DNA of 64,000 bases from Dolomedes plantarius (GCA_907164885.2 OU015490.1:99234257-99298256), one strand, 5' to 3'. Shown: positions 1 through 29,700, numbered from the stretch's first letter. The notes: generated from the sequence alone by a model not told the origin. Translations and numbers: made by a program.

Positions 1-1093
1 AATGAGATTTAATTAATTTTTCTTTCACATTTTGCAATACATAATTTTTAGAGAAAAAAAATTAATGATGAATGAAGCTTCTTCAATGATAAATATTTAA
101 TTTATCCCTATAGCATCAAGTGGCATTTTTTTTTTTAAACCTAACTAGGTTTATTTTAACCTATTTCTTTTTTTCTAAATTTCTTATTTATTTTTTAATA
201 TCATTAAAAACTTTGAGAAAACATTTGGTTTGTATGTCAATGCTTTTAAAATGGAAAGGATGTGATACTGAGCACTTTTGACCAAATTTAAAAACTTTTA
301 TTTCTCATTTTCTGAACAAGTTTGTACCTGGAATACAGTAATTCATTAGTTCATTTGTATGTATTATGCTTTACATTAATGAGAAATTTGGTTAATGAAT
401 CAAACTAACCAAATAAATTAAATTTTTGTTACTTCATAGTTTTTGTCATTCATTTTTTATCACATGGTCTAAGATAGATACATTAATTGTAAACTAGTAA
501 GAACTCATTTCCATTTTATATAGATTTATCAAATTTTATTTAATGTATAAATGTTTTTTATTAACAGCAATGTTATAAAATTATTTTGATATTAATTTAA
601 GTAACCACAGAATGATCTTTTCTTAAAAAGGGATTCTTCAAAGACTCGTATTGACCGTAGCGCTCCAAACCAAACCAAACCTTCAGAGACTCAACAATTA
701 TCTCATACACAGTAATATGTAATTTTATCCAAACTTTCTCCAATCTCACTTTCTTTCCTGTCAATATTTGTGATTTATCTATTATGGATTTCTCTACTTC
801 AGATTGTACATATTTAGAAGCTTTGGCTTATTTAGTTGTGACTTGATTTTTTTTTATTTTACCATTAAGGACAAAAGCTATAGTGTTTAATTTCTTTATA
901 AATAAGACTTTTTTTCATAGGATATACTAAATTCAGTATCACATTATCCCTTTCTTTAACTATTAGCATCTTAAACCTAATAGTTAAAGATGCTAATAGT
1001 TAAAGGATAAGGTCAAGGTTTTTTACCTTATCCTTGAAATTTTAAAATGCAATTTAAAAAATTTCTCTTAAATTGGTTCCTTTTTTTTTTCAG
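1..1093 (+). other. GBE1 intron (5' end outside window)
   Basis: No GBE1 exon or other coding similarity was recognised. Positions 651-715 have a somewhat higher GC stretch with repeated CCAAAC but no convincing frame. The notable content is a pair of perfect hairpins at 954-1035 just before the exon. Confidence 0.6.
954..1035. repeat. Two consecutive perfect hairpins before a GBE1 exon
   Basis: Arms 954-972 and 987-1005 are perfect 19-bp complements (CTTTAACTATTAGCATCTT) with a 14-nt loop. A second stem follows, with 1003-1013 pairing to 1025-1035 (AAGGATAAGGT). They end about 58 bp before the acceptor of the exon at 1094. They could be a small foldback remnant or an intronic RNA structure. 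Confidence 0.7.
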
Positions 1094-16516
<15,423 letters not shown>

Positions 16517-16816
16517 TCTCGGTTTTCATGAAAGAAGATGGTGCCATATATTTTTGAGAGAGTTCATTTAGTATAATTTTGTAGAAACATATCCATTGAA
16601 AACAAGAAAATTGTAATGAATTTTACAATGATCTGTATTACTCTTTTGTCAGTTGTTAGTTTTTTATGTATAAGAGTAAATTACAAACACTGAAATTACG
16701 GGACTGATAAAGAGCTTAATTTGTTATTTGTTTAGAGGCCATATTTTTTAGTTAGAGATGTAAATACACTTTTCTGTTAAAATTTATAAAAAAAAATGAC
16801 TGTTTAATATTTGTTA

Positions 16817-16822
16817 AATAAA
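16817..16822 (+). promoter_or_regulatory. Candidate GBE1 poly(A) signal AATAAA
   Basis: First clear AATAAA downstream of the GBE1 stop, giving a 3' UTR of about 320 nt. Another lies near 17004. In DNA this AT-rich, chance matches are common, so no choice is certain. Confidence 0.4.
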
Positions 16823-18365
16823 AAATAGTTTATAGTATATGTTGTCTGATTTTTTAAATTTTATGCATTTCATACTAAGTCTTACACATTCAAATTGTAT
16901 TAAAACTGGTGAATCCTCAGTTTTATTTGGATTTGTTCTGAAAGGTGACTCATAATGTTTTAAAATTTATGGACAAATTTTTAAAATTTTGTTTTAAACA
17001 ATCAATAAAAGTATTACATTACATAAAATTTCATGACTTAGTTACATTTTATACTTAACAGAGTTATGAATAACAGAGTTGTTATAATTTAAAAACAAAA
17101 ACAAAAATAAATTTTGAATTTCTTATACCTTAACATAAACAAGAAAAAATTTACCTTAAAAAGGGAAGAAAAATGTAAGCATAAATTTTAAATAGTGGTT
17201 GCTATGTGTTTTTAATTTTTAAATATATTTTTAAAAAACTCTCATATCATTGAAAAAAATTAAGACTATTTAGTTCAAAAAGCACCATTCAACAAATTTT
17301 GCAACAATATTCCCTCTCCCAGCTTTCTTAAATTTTGTCTTTTATAGGTAATAAATGTGATATATTCTGTTAAGTAATTTTTTAAAAAAATATGATGTTC
17401 ATACAGTGAAACCTGGCTATGGAGAATTAATGTCATATACTTGATCCTTTTAATATATTTATATAAAGATATGTATCTCTGTATTTCAGGACTTGGAAAT
17501 AAGAGTATTTTAGATTTTTTATGTTTTAATAATTTTCAAAATATTGTAGACAGAAGTAATCTTTGTTTGGAAAAGTACAGTTCCAACTCTTTTAAAGTTT
17601 CACAATTTTATCACTTAAGCCATTTTTAAATATAAGCAGTTAAGTCTTATGATATAAAAAAACTAAAATTCTTGTTTTTCTTTATTAATATCTCTTAAAA
17701 AATATATTCTAACCCTACACAGGAACTTAAATTGTAGAGTTTTAAAACATTTTTTACAGAACAGTGGCTTAATGAGCAATAAATCTAAATTACTTTTATT
17801 GACCTCATTTTTATTAAAAACAAATTTTCATTAGTTGTAATTAGTGGAGGGAACTGGGTTGCTATATTAAAAGATTTATCACCTACCTTAGCATAATGAG
17901 CAACTTACTGTGCAATCTCACAAAAGTGATCAGATACTTTTGCTTTTCATAATGATATTGGAATTATTAAACCACATAAGAATGATTTGGCCCTCTCATG
18001 TATTATGTTGTGCCTTACTGAATATATATGTGCATTTCATAACATTAAAAATTGACCATAATAGTATAATGTATTCAGGAGGGTTTGAGAAAAAATTGTC
18101 AAATGTGATTAAACACTTAAGTTCGTTTGTTCAATCAAATAAAAAGAACTTATTTCTTAGAACATTTCTAATAACTAGTTACATTACCCTATTAGTTTTT
18201 AAAATGTAGTTGAATTTGATGGATTCAATAAGATATTTAAAAAAAAAAAATTATGGCATGGTTCTGTACTACTCATTTTTTATTAATTTTAACATTACAG
18301 AAATGCTGTCTTTAAATTTAAATACCATTTTTGTTAATGTCTAGTGTTTATCAAACCACGATCGA

Positions 18366-18700
18366 CCATGCCCCTATCGATATGGGGGTATTAGGAGGGA
18401 GAAAAAATTAAAATGTCCAAAATGACAGAGCAGTGTCAAATCCTTAGTTTTAGGGGTTGCTGAGCTGATTGGTGACAGTCCTGATGACATTTAAGCCAGT
18501 TTAGTACATCCCTAGGGGGATGACATTAAAAAAAAATAAAAAGGATTTTAGTGTTGAATCCATAGATTTTGGGGTCACTTAGATGAATGGTGACACTCTC
18601 GATGTTGTTTAAGTCCAAGTTCAGCCCCATACGCATGGGGGGTGAGAAAGGGAGAAAAATAAAATGTTCAAAAAGACCACAATAAACCAAGATGCCCCAA
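18366..18700. repeat. Imperfect tandem repeat, unit ~120-140 bp, about 2.5 copies
   Basis: Units share GTCAAATCCTTAGTTTTAGG versus GTTGAATCCATAGATTTTGG, then ATTGGTGACAG versus ATGGTGACACT, then a CCC-ATNN-GGGG core (18366, 18508, 18627) followed by GGGAGAAAAA and AAAATGTcCAAAAtGAC. They are more GC-rich than flanking DNA. They lie between the convergent 3' ends of GBE1 and SF1. Confidence 0.75.
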
Positions 18701-20462
18701 ATAACCAGGCAAACAACTAGTATCAAATATTATCAATTTGATGGTGTTATTTATCTCAGCCTTGCCTTTTTTGTTTACTTGCATGCATAGCTGAGTGATT
18801 CTGTTTGCTTATATATTTCAAGTGAGAACAAATTTAAGGTACATAACTTAAGTTGTATATTTTAAGGTGTGTTATCAATGATCAAGCGAAGGAATAAACT
18901 AGAGATATCTGTCATTATCAACATTTTATTGTAACATTTGTTAAACATTACAATACAAATAAATTAAAACATATATCAGTACAGGTAAAAATAGTCTTAG
19001 TATTATTAAGTACCATAAAAGGTATTGTGTAGGTTAATTCAAACAGAAATATTAAGTAATCATTCAATTATTTCATTTACATAGTTCGAGGCTATGTTTG
19101 AATCTCATACCCAACTTTGCTGTTGTGAGGTCTAATTGTTTTGTTTGGTAAATCTAGCTTCTTTTTTAAAGTTAGGCCTACAGTTAGATATTTTTAAAGC
19201 CATTTTATGCTTCACAAGATTTCTATAATTGACTACAAAGGTACTTGTGAAACAAACATAAGGTTTACATTTTAATGAAGAAAAAAATAAATTATTTTAG
19301 AAAATATATAAATATATAATATATACATTTAGAAAATATATAATATTACAGAAAACATACACAATTAGGAATTTTGAAACTTTTTGTTTGTAAATAATTA
19401 AATTTTGCATAATTTTTTAGCAATATTTATTGCTGTTGCTAGTTCAAAGACACTTTGAGTTACCAACATAGCATAAACTTACTTAAGAATTACAACAAAT
19501 AACAATAATTTAAATCAAAAGTTCTAGAATTTTTGTGAAGTTATATACATACATTACACACATACATAAAGAATCATTGAAAAATGACTCCTAAAATCAC
19601 TTTTTTTTCTGCACTTGAATGCTTCTGGCCAGATCACAGATGGTAACCTCTATTCAGTGTAAGCCAGGCATTTAGTTTTGGGCTCATATGTGTTTTATCT
19701 CGTACCTATCTCACAATGCATAATAAAATCTATTTTTATTAAATACATGACTAACCTTTATAACAGGAACTACATAAACAGTGAAAAGTTTTTTAAAAAT
19801 TATTTTTGACATCTAGTTTCATTGCCTCTGTTACTTTCAATATTTTTATTTAAAACTCCACGTGTAAGATGTTTGATGACATAAGTTTATATGAAGCAAA
19901 GAAGCAAAACATTATTTCAGGTCATTCTGAATAGGAAGTTATAATCGCTTCTTTCTCCCTTTGAGGAGTTTTTACTTGTGCTCTAGGTTTGCTCCAGTTT
20001 TATTGGCCCCACAAATCTTTCATATCAGATTGTTTTATATTTATTGATTTCAATAGAAGGTAGACGTAAGGTGAAACAACCCGTACCAGGAACTCAACAG
20101 AGGCCTTTTAGTTAGACTTGACACACATAGTGATTAACTTCTGTCTACTTTTCTGTAAAAATGATCTTTATGTGACAATGTAAGACATCTGAGCACAATA
20201 TTCTCAATTAGTTGCTTATTTAGAGTCTTTAAATTTATTGCCGACTATAAATAATAACCAAAGTTATTCATTATATCATCACTTCAGAAAAGTTTTAACA
20301 GGCAGTAATGTAACACTCTGAATGGTGTAATACAACCAGAGTTAAGAGTTTCATACATAATACATATGACCATGACTGTTAAAAGAATGTCTCAGTGAAT
20401 GAGTGGAAACACCAGTTCATTATGATAAATCTAACAGGTTAATTTATGTTGACAAATGTGAA

Positions 20463-20782
20463 TTAACTACTCGGTGGAGGGGGTGGTGGTGCTGTCAACA
20501 GGCTTGGAAGTGCTAATGTTGATAAAGGTACATTTTGTGCTGATACACTCGTGGCAGTGGTTGCTGTCATTGAATTTGAAGGAGGAGGTGGAGGTGGCTG
20601 TGCAGCAAGTGTCTGGAGAGATGCTTGAAGAGGAGGAGGTGGAGGAACACCCATGAACCCTGCCCATGGATACATTGAAGCCACATTTGGAGGAGGAGGG
20701 GGAATAGGAGCTAGGCCTGGAGGAGGAGGAACAGGCATAGGACCTGTGCCCATAACTTGAGGAGGCAGAGGCCATGGTGCAG
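20463..20782 (-). CDS. SF1: SF1-A exon 11 (terminal, proline-rich)
   Basis: Acceptor atttttcag; 320 nt ending TAA at 20465-20463. Encodes AAPWPLPPQVMGTGPMPVPP, then PPPGLAPIPPPPP and YPWAGFMGVPPPPP, ending LTAPPPPPPSS. The first 92 nt also exist as a diverged copy in intron 9 (21953-22044). Confidence 0.9.
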
Positions 20783-23700
20783 CTGAAAAATATGCATGAT
20801 ATATAAACTGAGCATTTTTTAAATAAACTAATAACAATACCTTTTAAACTTAAAATTATTGGAAATTTATTGTAGAAGCACAATTAAGGTATTAGTCATG
20901 ACAAAGGAGTATAATTTGAAAAGGTTTGAGAACCACTGATATAGTGTTTTTTTCTAAAAAATGTACAGTCGATCCCGGTTAATTGGACCACCGGTTAATC
21001 GGACCAGCCGCTTATTCGGATCGAATCCCATCTTGTTACATAAGGCATGTTCGTTGAATCGGACCAGCCGGTTATTAGAACCAAAATTATTGCGTCCTGA
21101 TGTGGTCCGATTAACTGGGATCGACTGTATTAATAAAAAATTTTGAGATCAAATATACTCAACAACTATAGAAATGGCATTGATGAAAATTATGGTTGAT
21201 GAAACAGGAATTCATACTTTAGATAGGACATAATCACCTTGAGTAACAACTGGAGGTGTTATCCATGTGGTAGTTGGTAAAGTAGCTTGCGGTTGGGTAG
21301 TCCCTGGAAGACTTGGAGGTGGAGGTGGTGGTGCCAGCATTCCAACAACTGGTGCTGCTACCTATAAGCAAGAGAACATAATTGTATATTAATAATTAAT
21401 CAATATTTTTTCAGGAATCATATTACATTATTGAACCAGCAAAATGTTGCTCATTTGTACAGTAAAATTGCAGAAGTAAGACACTTTTGTAAAGTTGAAG
21501 CACCAGACAATTGGGTCCTTGGTACATGCACATTGATTCTTATGAGGATTCTGTTTCTCACTTGTGGACAATAAATAACAGATATGTAGACAAAATAAAA
21601 TATAAGTTACAGATAGTTGATATCCAAGCACTTTTGATTGTGATTCTGCAAAGCATTGCAAAAATGATAATCCTTTTAGGATTTTTTTTCTTTGTAGATC
21701 AGTACCTAAAGAGATTTATTCCAATTCAAAAGTTCTAAATCACACACTATAAATAGGTTCATTAATTGGAATATTTCATGAGTAGATTAAGACAAATTAG
21801 CAAGTTACTCAATTCAAATAAATGTTCACAAAAGCATTCAAATTTGAAAATAAAATAAAATAAAATAAAAAATAAATAACAGTATATGTTTAAAAAAGCT
21901 TTTATTTTTTTCTTAACTCTGACTTTTAAAAGCATATAGCCTAAAAATCTGTAGGAGGAGGGGGAATAGAAGCTAGGCCTGGAGGAGGAGGAACAAGCAT
22001 AGGACCTGTGCTTAAAACTTGAGGAGGCATAGGCCATGCTGCAGCTCATTAGATTTAAATTGTTCATATATGCAATAAACAATTTAAATCTAATCTATAT
22101 ATATAAAACAGTTCTGTAACTGACTGACAGATAACGCACAGACCAAACCGCTGGACCTAAAGGGTCGAAATTTTGCATGGTGATTCTTCATATAGTGTAG
22201 GGGTGCACTAAGAGAGATTTTTGAAAAATTCTTCTTTTAAAATTAAAAGAAGATTTTTTAAAATTAAATTTTTAAACTGCTTTTGTAACATTCTTAAAAG
22301 TTTGCATTTAAAATAATAATCTGGGGGTTATACAATTTATATCACAAGAAAGATCATAAAAACTCCTTTAAAATGAAATCTTTTTTGAATTTTTACCTCC
22401 ATTTTCTGATTTTTGGTGAATTTTTAAAGATTAATTTTTAGAATTTAATTTAATCAATGCTGATCACATGGTTTCTTTTCTTTTTGTGATACTTTAAACT
22501 AATTTTGTGCCATGTGCATAACAACGAAATAAAGTGACAAAATTTTTTTTTTCCTTTCTAATGCGGCAGACGATTGGACATTATCCAAAAAAAAATATTA
22601 AAATACTGTAAAAGAAATGTTCCTATAACTGTACTATATTATTTAGTATGTTCTATTAGATTTAATTTGAATATTTTCTTCTACAATATTTTGTCTATAA
22701 AAATATCCGTTACGATATTTTTATAAATATATATATATATTATTTGGTATTAATTGTATATATTGACCATTGTATTTATTATAAATATATATATACATAT
22801 ATATATATTTTGGCCTTAATTGCATACATTAACCGTTGTATTTAAATTGAACGTATTCCGTAGCGAAGCATGGGTATTCAGCTAGTGAGCATATATGTAT
22901 ACTAAAGATGACTGATTCAAGGAATAAATTAAAACCTTGTACTTCAGAAAGATTAACCCAGAAAAACCATTTAAAAAAATTTAAAAAACATGGAATCACG
23001 ATCATAATTGAGGTACCTGTGAAGTTAGAACTGTAGGCTGAACAGTTTGTTGTACAGTTGCTGGCAGTGGTTGCATAGCAGCCTGGAATGTTGGTGTCCA
23101 TGGAGGCATTCCTATTTGAGAGACAGTAGAAACCACTGGTGGAGGTGGCATCTGAGACATCACAGGAGGTGGTGGAAACATTGAGGTCTGCATTATAGTT
23201 GTTGGAGGTGCAGGGGCACATAACACAGTTGTTGTCTTATTCTGGACATTATTAAACATAGATTGTGCACTCTGCAATTTAAAAATACAATAACTGTAGT
23301 TATAATAATATAATACCTGTATAATAATACCTAATATACCTAATATACCTAAAATACCTAATATACCTGAAATACCTGTATATATAATACCTAATATTCA
23401 AAATGTACCAGTTGGTACCCATCAAAACATGACGGCTAGATAGTAAATAAATGTACTAATACACAAATTATACTCAACACTTCATTGCCAAATGTTGAAA
23501 ATTATAATAATGCGCAGAAACAAATTAATGTGTTTAAGCGGCCTCATGCTTAGTGAGTATTAAAAGCCAGATTTAAAAATGTCACTGAACATGCGCAGAA
23601 AGCAATTTTTTTTTTAAAAATTGTAAATTATCGCTAATTAAACAGTGCGAAATAAACAATTTCCATTGGGTTTAATCTTATATTTTACAAACATAATTAC

Positions 23701-26700
23701 CATAAAAAAATGGCAGAGAGCGATCTAGAGACACCTCAGAGTAAACGTGTTTAATCATTAAAACATGTCACGGAGCATGTGCAGAAACAGTGAGTTTCTA
23801 AAGCCAGATTTAAACATGCCACTAAGCATGTGCAGAAATAAATTTTCAATTGTAAATTATCACTAATTAATAGAAATTGCGGTTACAAAAACCAAATTTG
23901 ACAAATCTACAGATTACAATCTTTCATTTAAGACCGCAATTAAGTAAACTGATGCAGTAGTTTTCTCTCATGGACTGCCCAAAAAGGCGGCTTAGCAACT
24001 TTAATATATAGATGTTATAAATCTCAAATAATTTTAGTAGCTAACCTAACATAAATGTTTCAGCTTTCCAGCAATCAGAGGAAAAAAAAATCAACTCACA
24101 TGGGATTTTTTTCTTACAACCCAAATGTAATTTGCTTTCAGTCTTAAATAAACTAACTGCATTACAAATGCAGGGAAATTAAAGCAAAATCATTTTTAAT
24201 AATGCTTTACAGAAGCATCTTGCTGTTGTGACAGGAATAATCTGGTTATATTTAAATGTAACTAGATACCAATTTATTATTATTCTTAAATTTGAATTAT
24301 CTTTCTAAACAAAATTTACAGACAGACAGACAAGCAACAATAAATGAAACTTTCTGTTGTGCTTATTACAAGTTAGTGAGATAGCAAATGTTAGGTGTGT
24401 TAGGATGTTAAGCAATGTTAATTAAGTGTACTACAGAAATACAATGTTCATATACACAGTCGATTCTGGTTAATCGGACTACATTGGGATGCAATCATTT
24501 TGGTCCTAATAACCGGCTGGTTTGATTACACGAACATGCCCTATTAGGCTTATGCAATAGGATTTGTTTTGGTTCTTTAGGATTTGGTCCGATTAACTGG
24601 TGGTCGAATTAACCAGATTCCACTATATTTAGGTTTTATTTGTATTAAATTTGACACAAAGATTAAAATACTCTCAGATTAGAGGGCCCAGTACTAAAAG
24701 TAGAACAACTGAAATACAATAAATCAGAGATACTCTGTACTAAACCCTGACATAAAGAATGTGTTTTAAATTTCCAGAACTATTAAATTCAACTGAAAAG
24801 TTAAATTTCCCAACTTGTATTTAGATGTGACAATTCAATAAATAGGAAGTAGAGAGCTCACAAACATTTAATTTAATTATAACAAGCATCAGAATGAAAA
24901 ACACTAAAGTACAAATTAATTTGCATGTAAAAGATATTCATAATGTATACATAAGATCGCAGAAAAGTAGCAATTAAAAAAAATAAAAGAATATTCATCT
25001 ATTTACTAATTAAAAAAATAAATACTTGCAAAAACTTTAGTTTGAAAGATAAATAAAAAAATTAGAGATCAAATACTGCTAAAGAACATTGAATCAGGAT
25101 GTATTACTAATACAGTGCATCCTAAAATAATGGTGGGGTTTCAAATGACTATAGCTATTCAACAAATCATGTTGCATACTCGAATCATATGTTAAATGAA
25201 AGAGAAACTCCAAATTTATGTTTGCGAAAGCTTACGTGCAGACTCCAGGACTGGCCCTAGAAAATTCCGGAGAATTCTATTTTCCAGTTAGACGGAGCTC
25301 CTCCACATTTTGCTACAATCGTGCCGGAATTTCTTAGCGAAACATTTCCTTAGCAAAGGGTCAGATGAGAAGGGTAGATTGCCAAGCCCCAATGGTCTCC
25401 AAACCTTATCCCCATGGATTTCTATTTTTGGAGATATGTAAAAATACAAGTGTTTTCCATTCATGTCCGAAATCTGGACCATTTAAAGGAAAGGATCACT
25501 GAAGCTGTTTCGTCTATCATGCTGGATGTTCTCTGCCATGTATGGGAAGAGACTGAAAATCATCTTGATGTCTGCAGGGCAACTAAGGGAGCGCATATTG
25601 AAGTCTGCTGAACAAATAAGAAACTTGGCGATTTTCTCTTCAATTTGACGTATATTTCATCTCTCTACAATAGTTCGTTCCTAAGCTATAACAATTTAAA
25701 ACTCCACCATTATTTTTGGTATGAACTGTATTATTAATACAAGGTTATCAGGAAAGAATCATATGATTATAAAATTTTATATTTTCCATAATTGCAAACA
25801 GAAAATTATAATTAATATGTCATTGTAAAGGAAAAATGTTAAAATTTTTTTCACAGGTGTTTGATATGACTTCCTTTAGTCACCCGTACAATATCATTGC
25901 GATATGCCATTTCTTGCCAAACATGTTTAAGTTTGGGCAAACTTGTAAGCAAATGTGGTATGAACACAAGATCTTTGATATATCCCCAAAGGAAGAAGTC
26001 ACATGGGGTTTAGTCCAGTGACCTAGAAGGGTAGCTGTGTAGGACCAAATCATCAGCTGCACTGCGACCAATCTAATGGTGTGGTAGTTCTCTGTTTACA
26101 AATTTTGCCACTAGGTTTCAATGCTTGCATGCTTTGCAATTTGTATGGCTTAAAATACAATTTTTTTTCTCAACACAGTCCAAACGGTAGACTGAGGTAT
26201 CCCAAGTTCACAACTAGCACGAACCATTGATTTCTTCGGACTACATGAAAAGTTCTCTTGCACTCCTTTAACATTCTCTGATGAAACACCTGGTTGCCCT
26301 GGACTTTTGCCTTTATATAGGCATCCAGTTTCCTGGAACTGGTTGTACCACCTTCTGGTACTCTGAGATATTGGTGCTTTATTTGTATGGCACTTTCTCC
26401 GAAATTCATGCTGAACAGTAATTACTGACTGACTTCTTGCAAAGGAGAGCACACTGAAAGCCTTCTCCTGTTTACACACCATCTCCACTTCTTTTCAAAA
26501 TTTCAAGAACAGCTTAGTGACAACAGTGCTGCCACCAATTGAGAAAAGAAAATGCTACAAACTAAAAATTTAACATTTTCCCTTACTATGACATATTAAT
26601 TATAATTTTCTGTTAGTAATCATGGAAAATATTAAATTTTGTAATCAGACGATTCTTTCCTGATAACCCTGTATATTACTAACATTTACAATTTCTGAAA

Positions 26701-29700
26701 CCATCCCTTCCCCCTTGTTTTTTTTAGCATTTGATGACAATACAGATGCTAACAGTATATTGCACTGATATACAAATGCATATATAAGAATAAATATCTT
26801 AATATCTTTGTATAGTGTAATAGATAATTCTTCATTTATACAAACTCATTTATTCAAAATAAAATTGAGGGCTAATTTTTTCATTCATGAAAAAGAAAGT
26901 TAGGGTCATAAATCATTTTCTTTCATTAAAAACAGTGATTTAACCCCCCCCCCAAAAAAAAAAAAAAAATAAAAATAAATAAATAAATAAAATTCTTTAC
27001 TCTTTTCATAGACAGAAATTTCCTGTTCATTTTATTATTTCACCTTCAGAATTTTCAAATTCAATGATTCAGCAGTGGTTACTTATTTTTAGCATGGTAA
27101 ATAAAAGCCCCATATAAAATTTATACTTAAAAAATAAAGGGAAAAGTATAATCTTTACCAATTATTCAAAATGCAGCAAAAATTGTGAAAGCCACAAAGT
27201 GATGAAAACAGAAACTACATAACATAAAATCCATATGAATATTTTGAATCAAAATATTTGAATTTTCAAATATATTCTTCCTCTAAACCATAAAAATAAT
27301 CACAATTAAAGCTGGTCATCAAAGCCATTGTTCTCAGCCCTCTTTCAAAAATTATAATCATCTCTCTTTTGTACTTTCTGCAACACTTCAATCATAAAAT
27401 CCTCATTTATTTAAATATATATATATTTTTAATCTTTCAAAATATTGCTGTAATGATCACATTATTAATTTACTCCACTAAGACCAGCAGCTTAGACAAC
27501 TGTAAAGACACTTTAAAATAAAAATAAAAAATCTACTCCCCCCTTTTTCAATATACAGTGGTGCCTCGACTTACGAGTTTAATTTGTTCCATGACGGAGC
27601 TCATAACTCGAATCAACTTTCCCCATTGAAATGAATGAAAAAGCAATTAATTTGTTCCGGGCTTCCCCAAAACACCGTAATTTTTTGTTACATGTTTTTA
27701 AATAAGAGAAATGTGCTTATAAATGATGAACATTGTATAAAAACGCAATACAATAGAAAGTAATGCAATAAATTTGTATTATAAAGTGTAATGTACAACA
27801 TTTACCTTGCAGATCAGACTTGATGCTGATGTAAGAGGAGGAGAAAGGCTGAACTGAATAATTAAATCTTATTCTTTGATTTTTAACCAAGGCCATCCCA
27901 TCCCCTAGACCCCATGGGGGTTCCAGTGTGGGGGAGGGAATTGAAGCTATTTCTCTGTGAGAGAGGTTGGACGCTGTTCGGTTTCGGATGGTGACTCAAG
28001 TGTCGGCAGAGCAAGCTGCCCGGGTGATAATTGAGTGTTAATCTCTCAGTTTAAGACTGGATAGTAGTTTTAGAATAATATTATACAATTGTATAATAAT
28101 TGTACATAAACATTGTAAATATTATATGCTTCTCAGGTTCTCATTTGATGAACACATAACATGGCATTCGCTGCACAAACTAGCGGTGGGGTATCTGAAG
28201 CTTGCCTGTAACCCGAATTATAGCTCGTAACTTGAAGCAAAAAATCTGCAAGGGAATTCTCGTATCTCGAAAAACTCGTAAGTCGAGGTTCCACTATATA
28301 TATATATATATATATATTATGCAAGCAACATACCTAAAGTTAAGGATAAAACATTAGTACTTACAGTAGTCTGGAATTGTGAAGTAGCCACTGAAGGTGG
28401 TGGTGGTGGTGGTGGAGGAGGAGCCATAATTGCTCTTGGCGGTCCTGGAGGGGCCTGAAGAACTGTAATAGTAGGCTGAGTAGTAGATCCTACAGTGGTC
28501 ATTTTGATTGGGGGGGGAGGACCTTCTCCAAGTTCAGCCATTAAAGACATATACTAGAATGAAGATTTTATACAAGAAATAAAATTTTATAATGCTGCAG
28601 CAATTAAGCATGCAAAAGTTTGTAAATATTATCCATCTCTAATGGAAACCTTTTAGGTATATGAGGTTAGCCTCAATATTTTTTACTCCACTTTTTGTCA
28701 ATTTTTAGCCCAAATAAAAAAATTTATTATTTTTATTTTAGATATTATTTGGAAAGGAATAGTGGCTACATTGCTTGAAATCAAGCAAATTTCACTTCAT
28801 TTTCGGAATAACAAAAGTTGTTCTAACTTATGCAGCTCAATACTTATTGTACTTTAGTGTTTCAGTCTTTACATTTAATTTATCAACTTTAACTAATTGT
28901 CATGGGCACTCAAACTGAACAGCCAAGCCGGCCACTTAGTAATGAGAAATTTTTAACCTCTATTATAGACTGCTTTTCCATAGGTGTGGTTTCTCCTGGT
29001 TGCTGAACATCACGAAAAATATTTTGTTTAGTTTCAATGAAGCAACTTCACAGCAAATCGTGCTGTTGGCAAAACTGTTATGGCCCCTTGTTAGACATCT
29101 TGTCGGCGGGGGCAATACCTTTTTTCATATTGACTTCTTTTACAGAAAATTATTACTGTAAAAATAGTATAGATTATTACTGTTAAATAGTATATTAGAG
29201 AGCCATCAAAATTCATGGTTAATCTTTTTGAAAAGGACAAATTCATATGAAGTAACAAAGGATGATTGAAAAAAATTTTACAAATTTATTCAAAGACCTC
29301 CATTTTGATACCTCGATCTTCTTTTTATGTTCAGAGGTTCTCTAAAATAGGTTTCTATGTAAAAAAAAATCCCACATAGAACTTATATATAGATGAAGTA
29401 TTTACTTACTATAAGACTGATCATAGAACACCATAAGTAATGAGGCTAATGAGGGCCTTATGTAGATAAGGGCAATGACAATTAAAAATGTGTTACAAAT
29501 AGCGTGTTTTTAAAATTAAAAAGTTCAGTGTGCAAGCAATAAAAGTAAATGCAAACAAAGAAGCACACATGCACGCTTTTCCCATAGACTTTACATGGTA
29601 ACTATTCCGATCCATCATGCCCGAACCCTTATGTCAATCGCATTTTTCTCTACAGCTGGCACATCTACATGGTAAGATCTTTATTCTGATACCCAAATCA

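Larger units (their letters stand above)
16517..20462. other. Convergent zone between GBE1 and SF1
   Basis: Contains the 3' UTRs of both genes and 3' flank. Apart from the tandem repeats at 18366-18700 it is AT-rich with no recognised gene. The small frames at 17441, 17910 and 18526 have no recognisable domain. On the - strand, several AATAAA signals (as + TTTATT near 20236, 20041, 19998, 19421 and 18925) could end the SF1 transcript. Confidence 0.6.
21362..23016 (-). other. SF1-A intron 9
   Basis: 1.7-kb intron with a partial duplicate of exon 11 (21953-22044), a hairpin (22048-22094) and a Helitron (22094-22885). 21362-21952 shows only an AAAAT microsatellite-like run near 21850. Confidence 0.75.
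23272..28364 (-). other. SF1-A intron 8
   Basis: 5.1-kb intron with a minisatellite, a Helitron-like element, two adjacent mariner remnants and two pogo-type miniature elements. 24013-24456, 24627-25110 and 26674-27555 are AT-rich with nothing recognised beyond a C9/A16 run near 26945. Confidence 0.7.

Noticed and set aside
20467..20883. 138-residue serine-rich frame and the 60-residue + frame at 20474
   Set aside because: Shadows of SF1 exon 11 in other frames; the proline-rich frame continues the gene in phase.
22829..23221. 130-residue - strand frame
   Set aside because: Shadow of SF1 exon 9 running into the intron; the other frame has the correct phase and splice sites.
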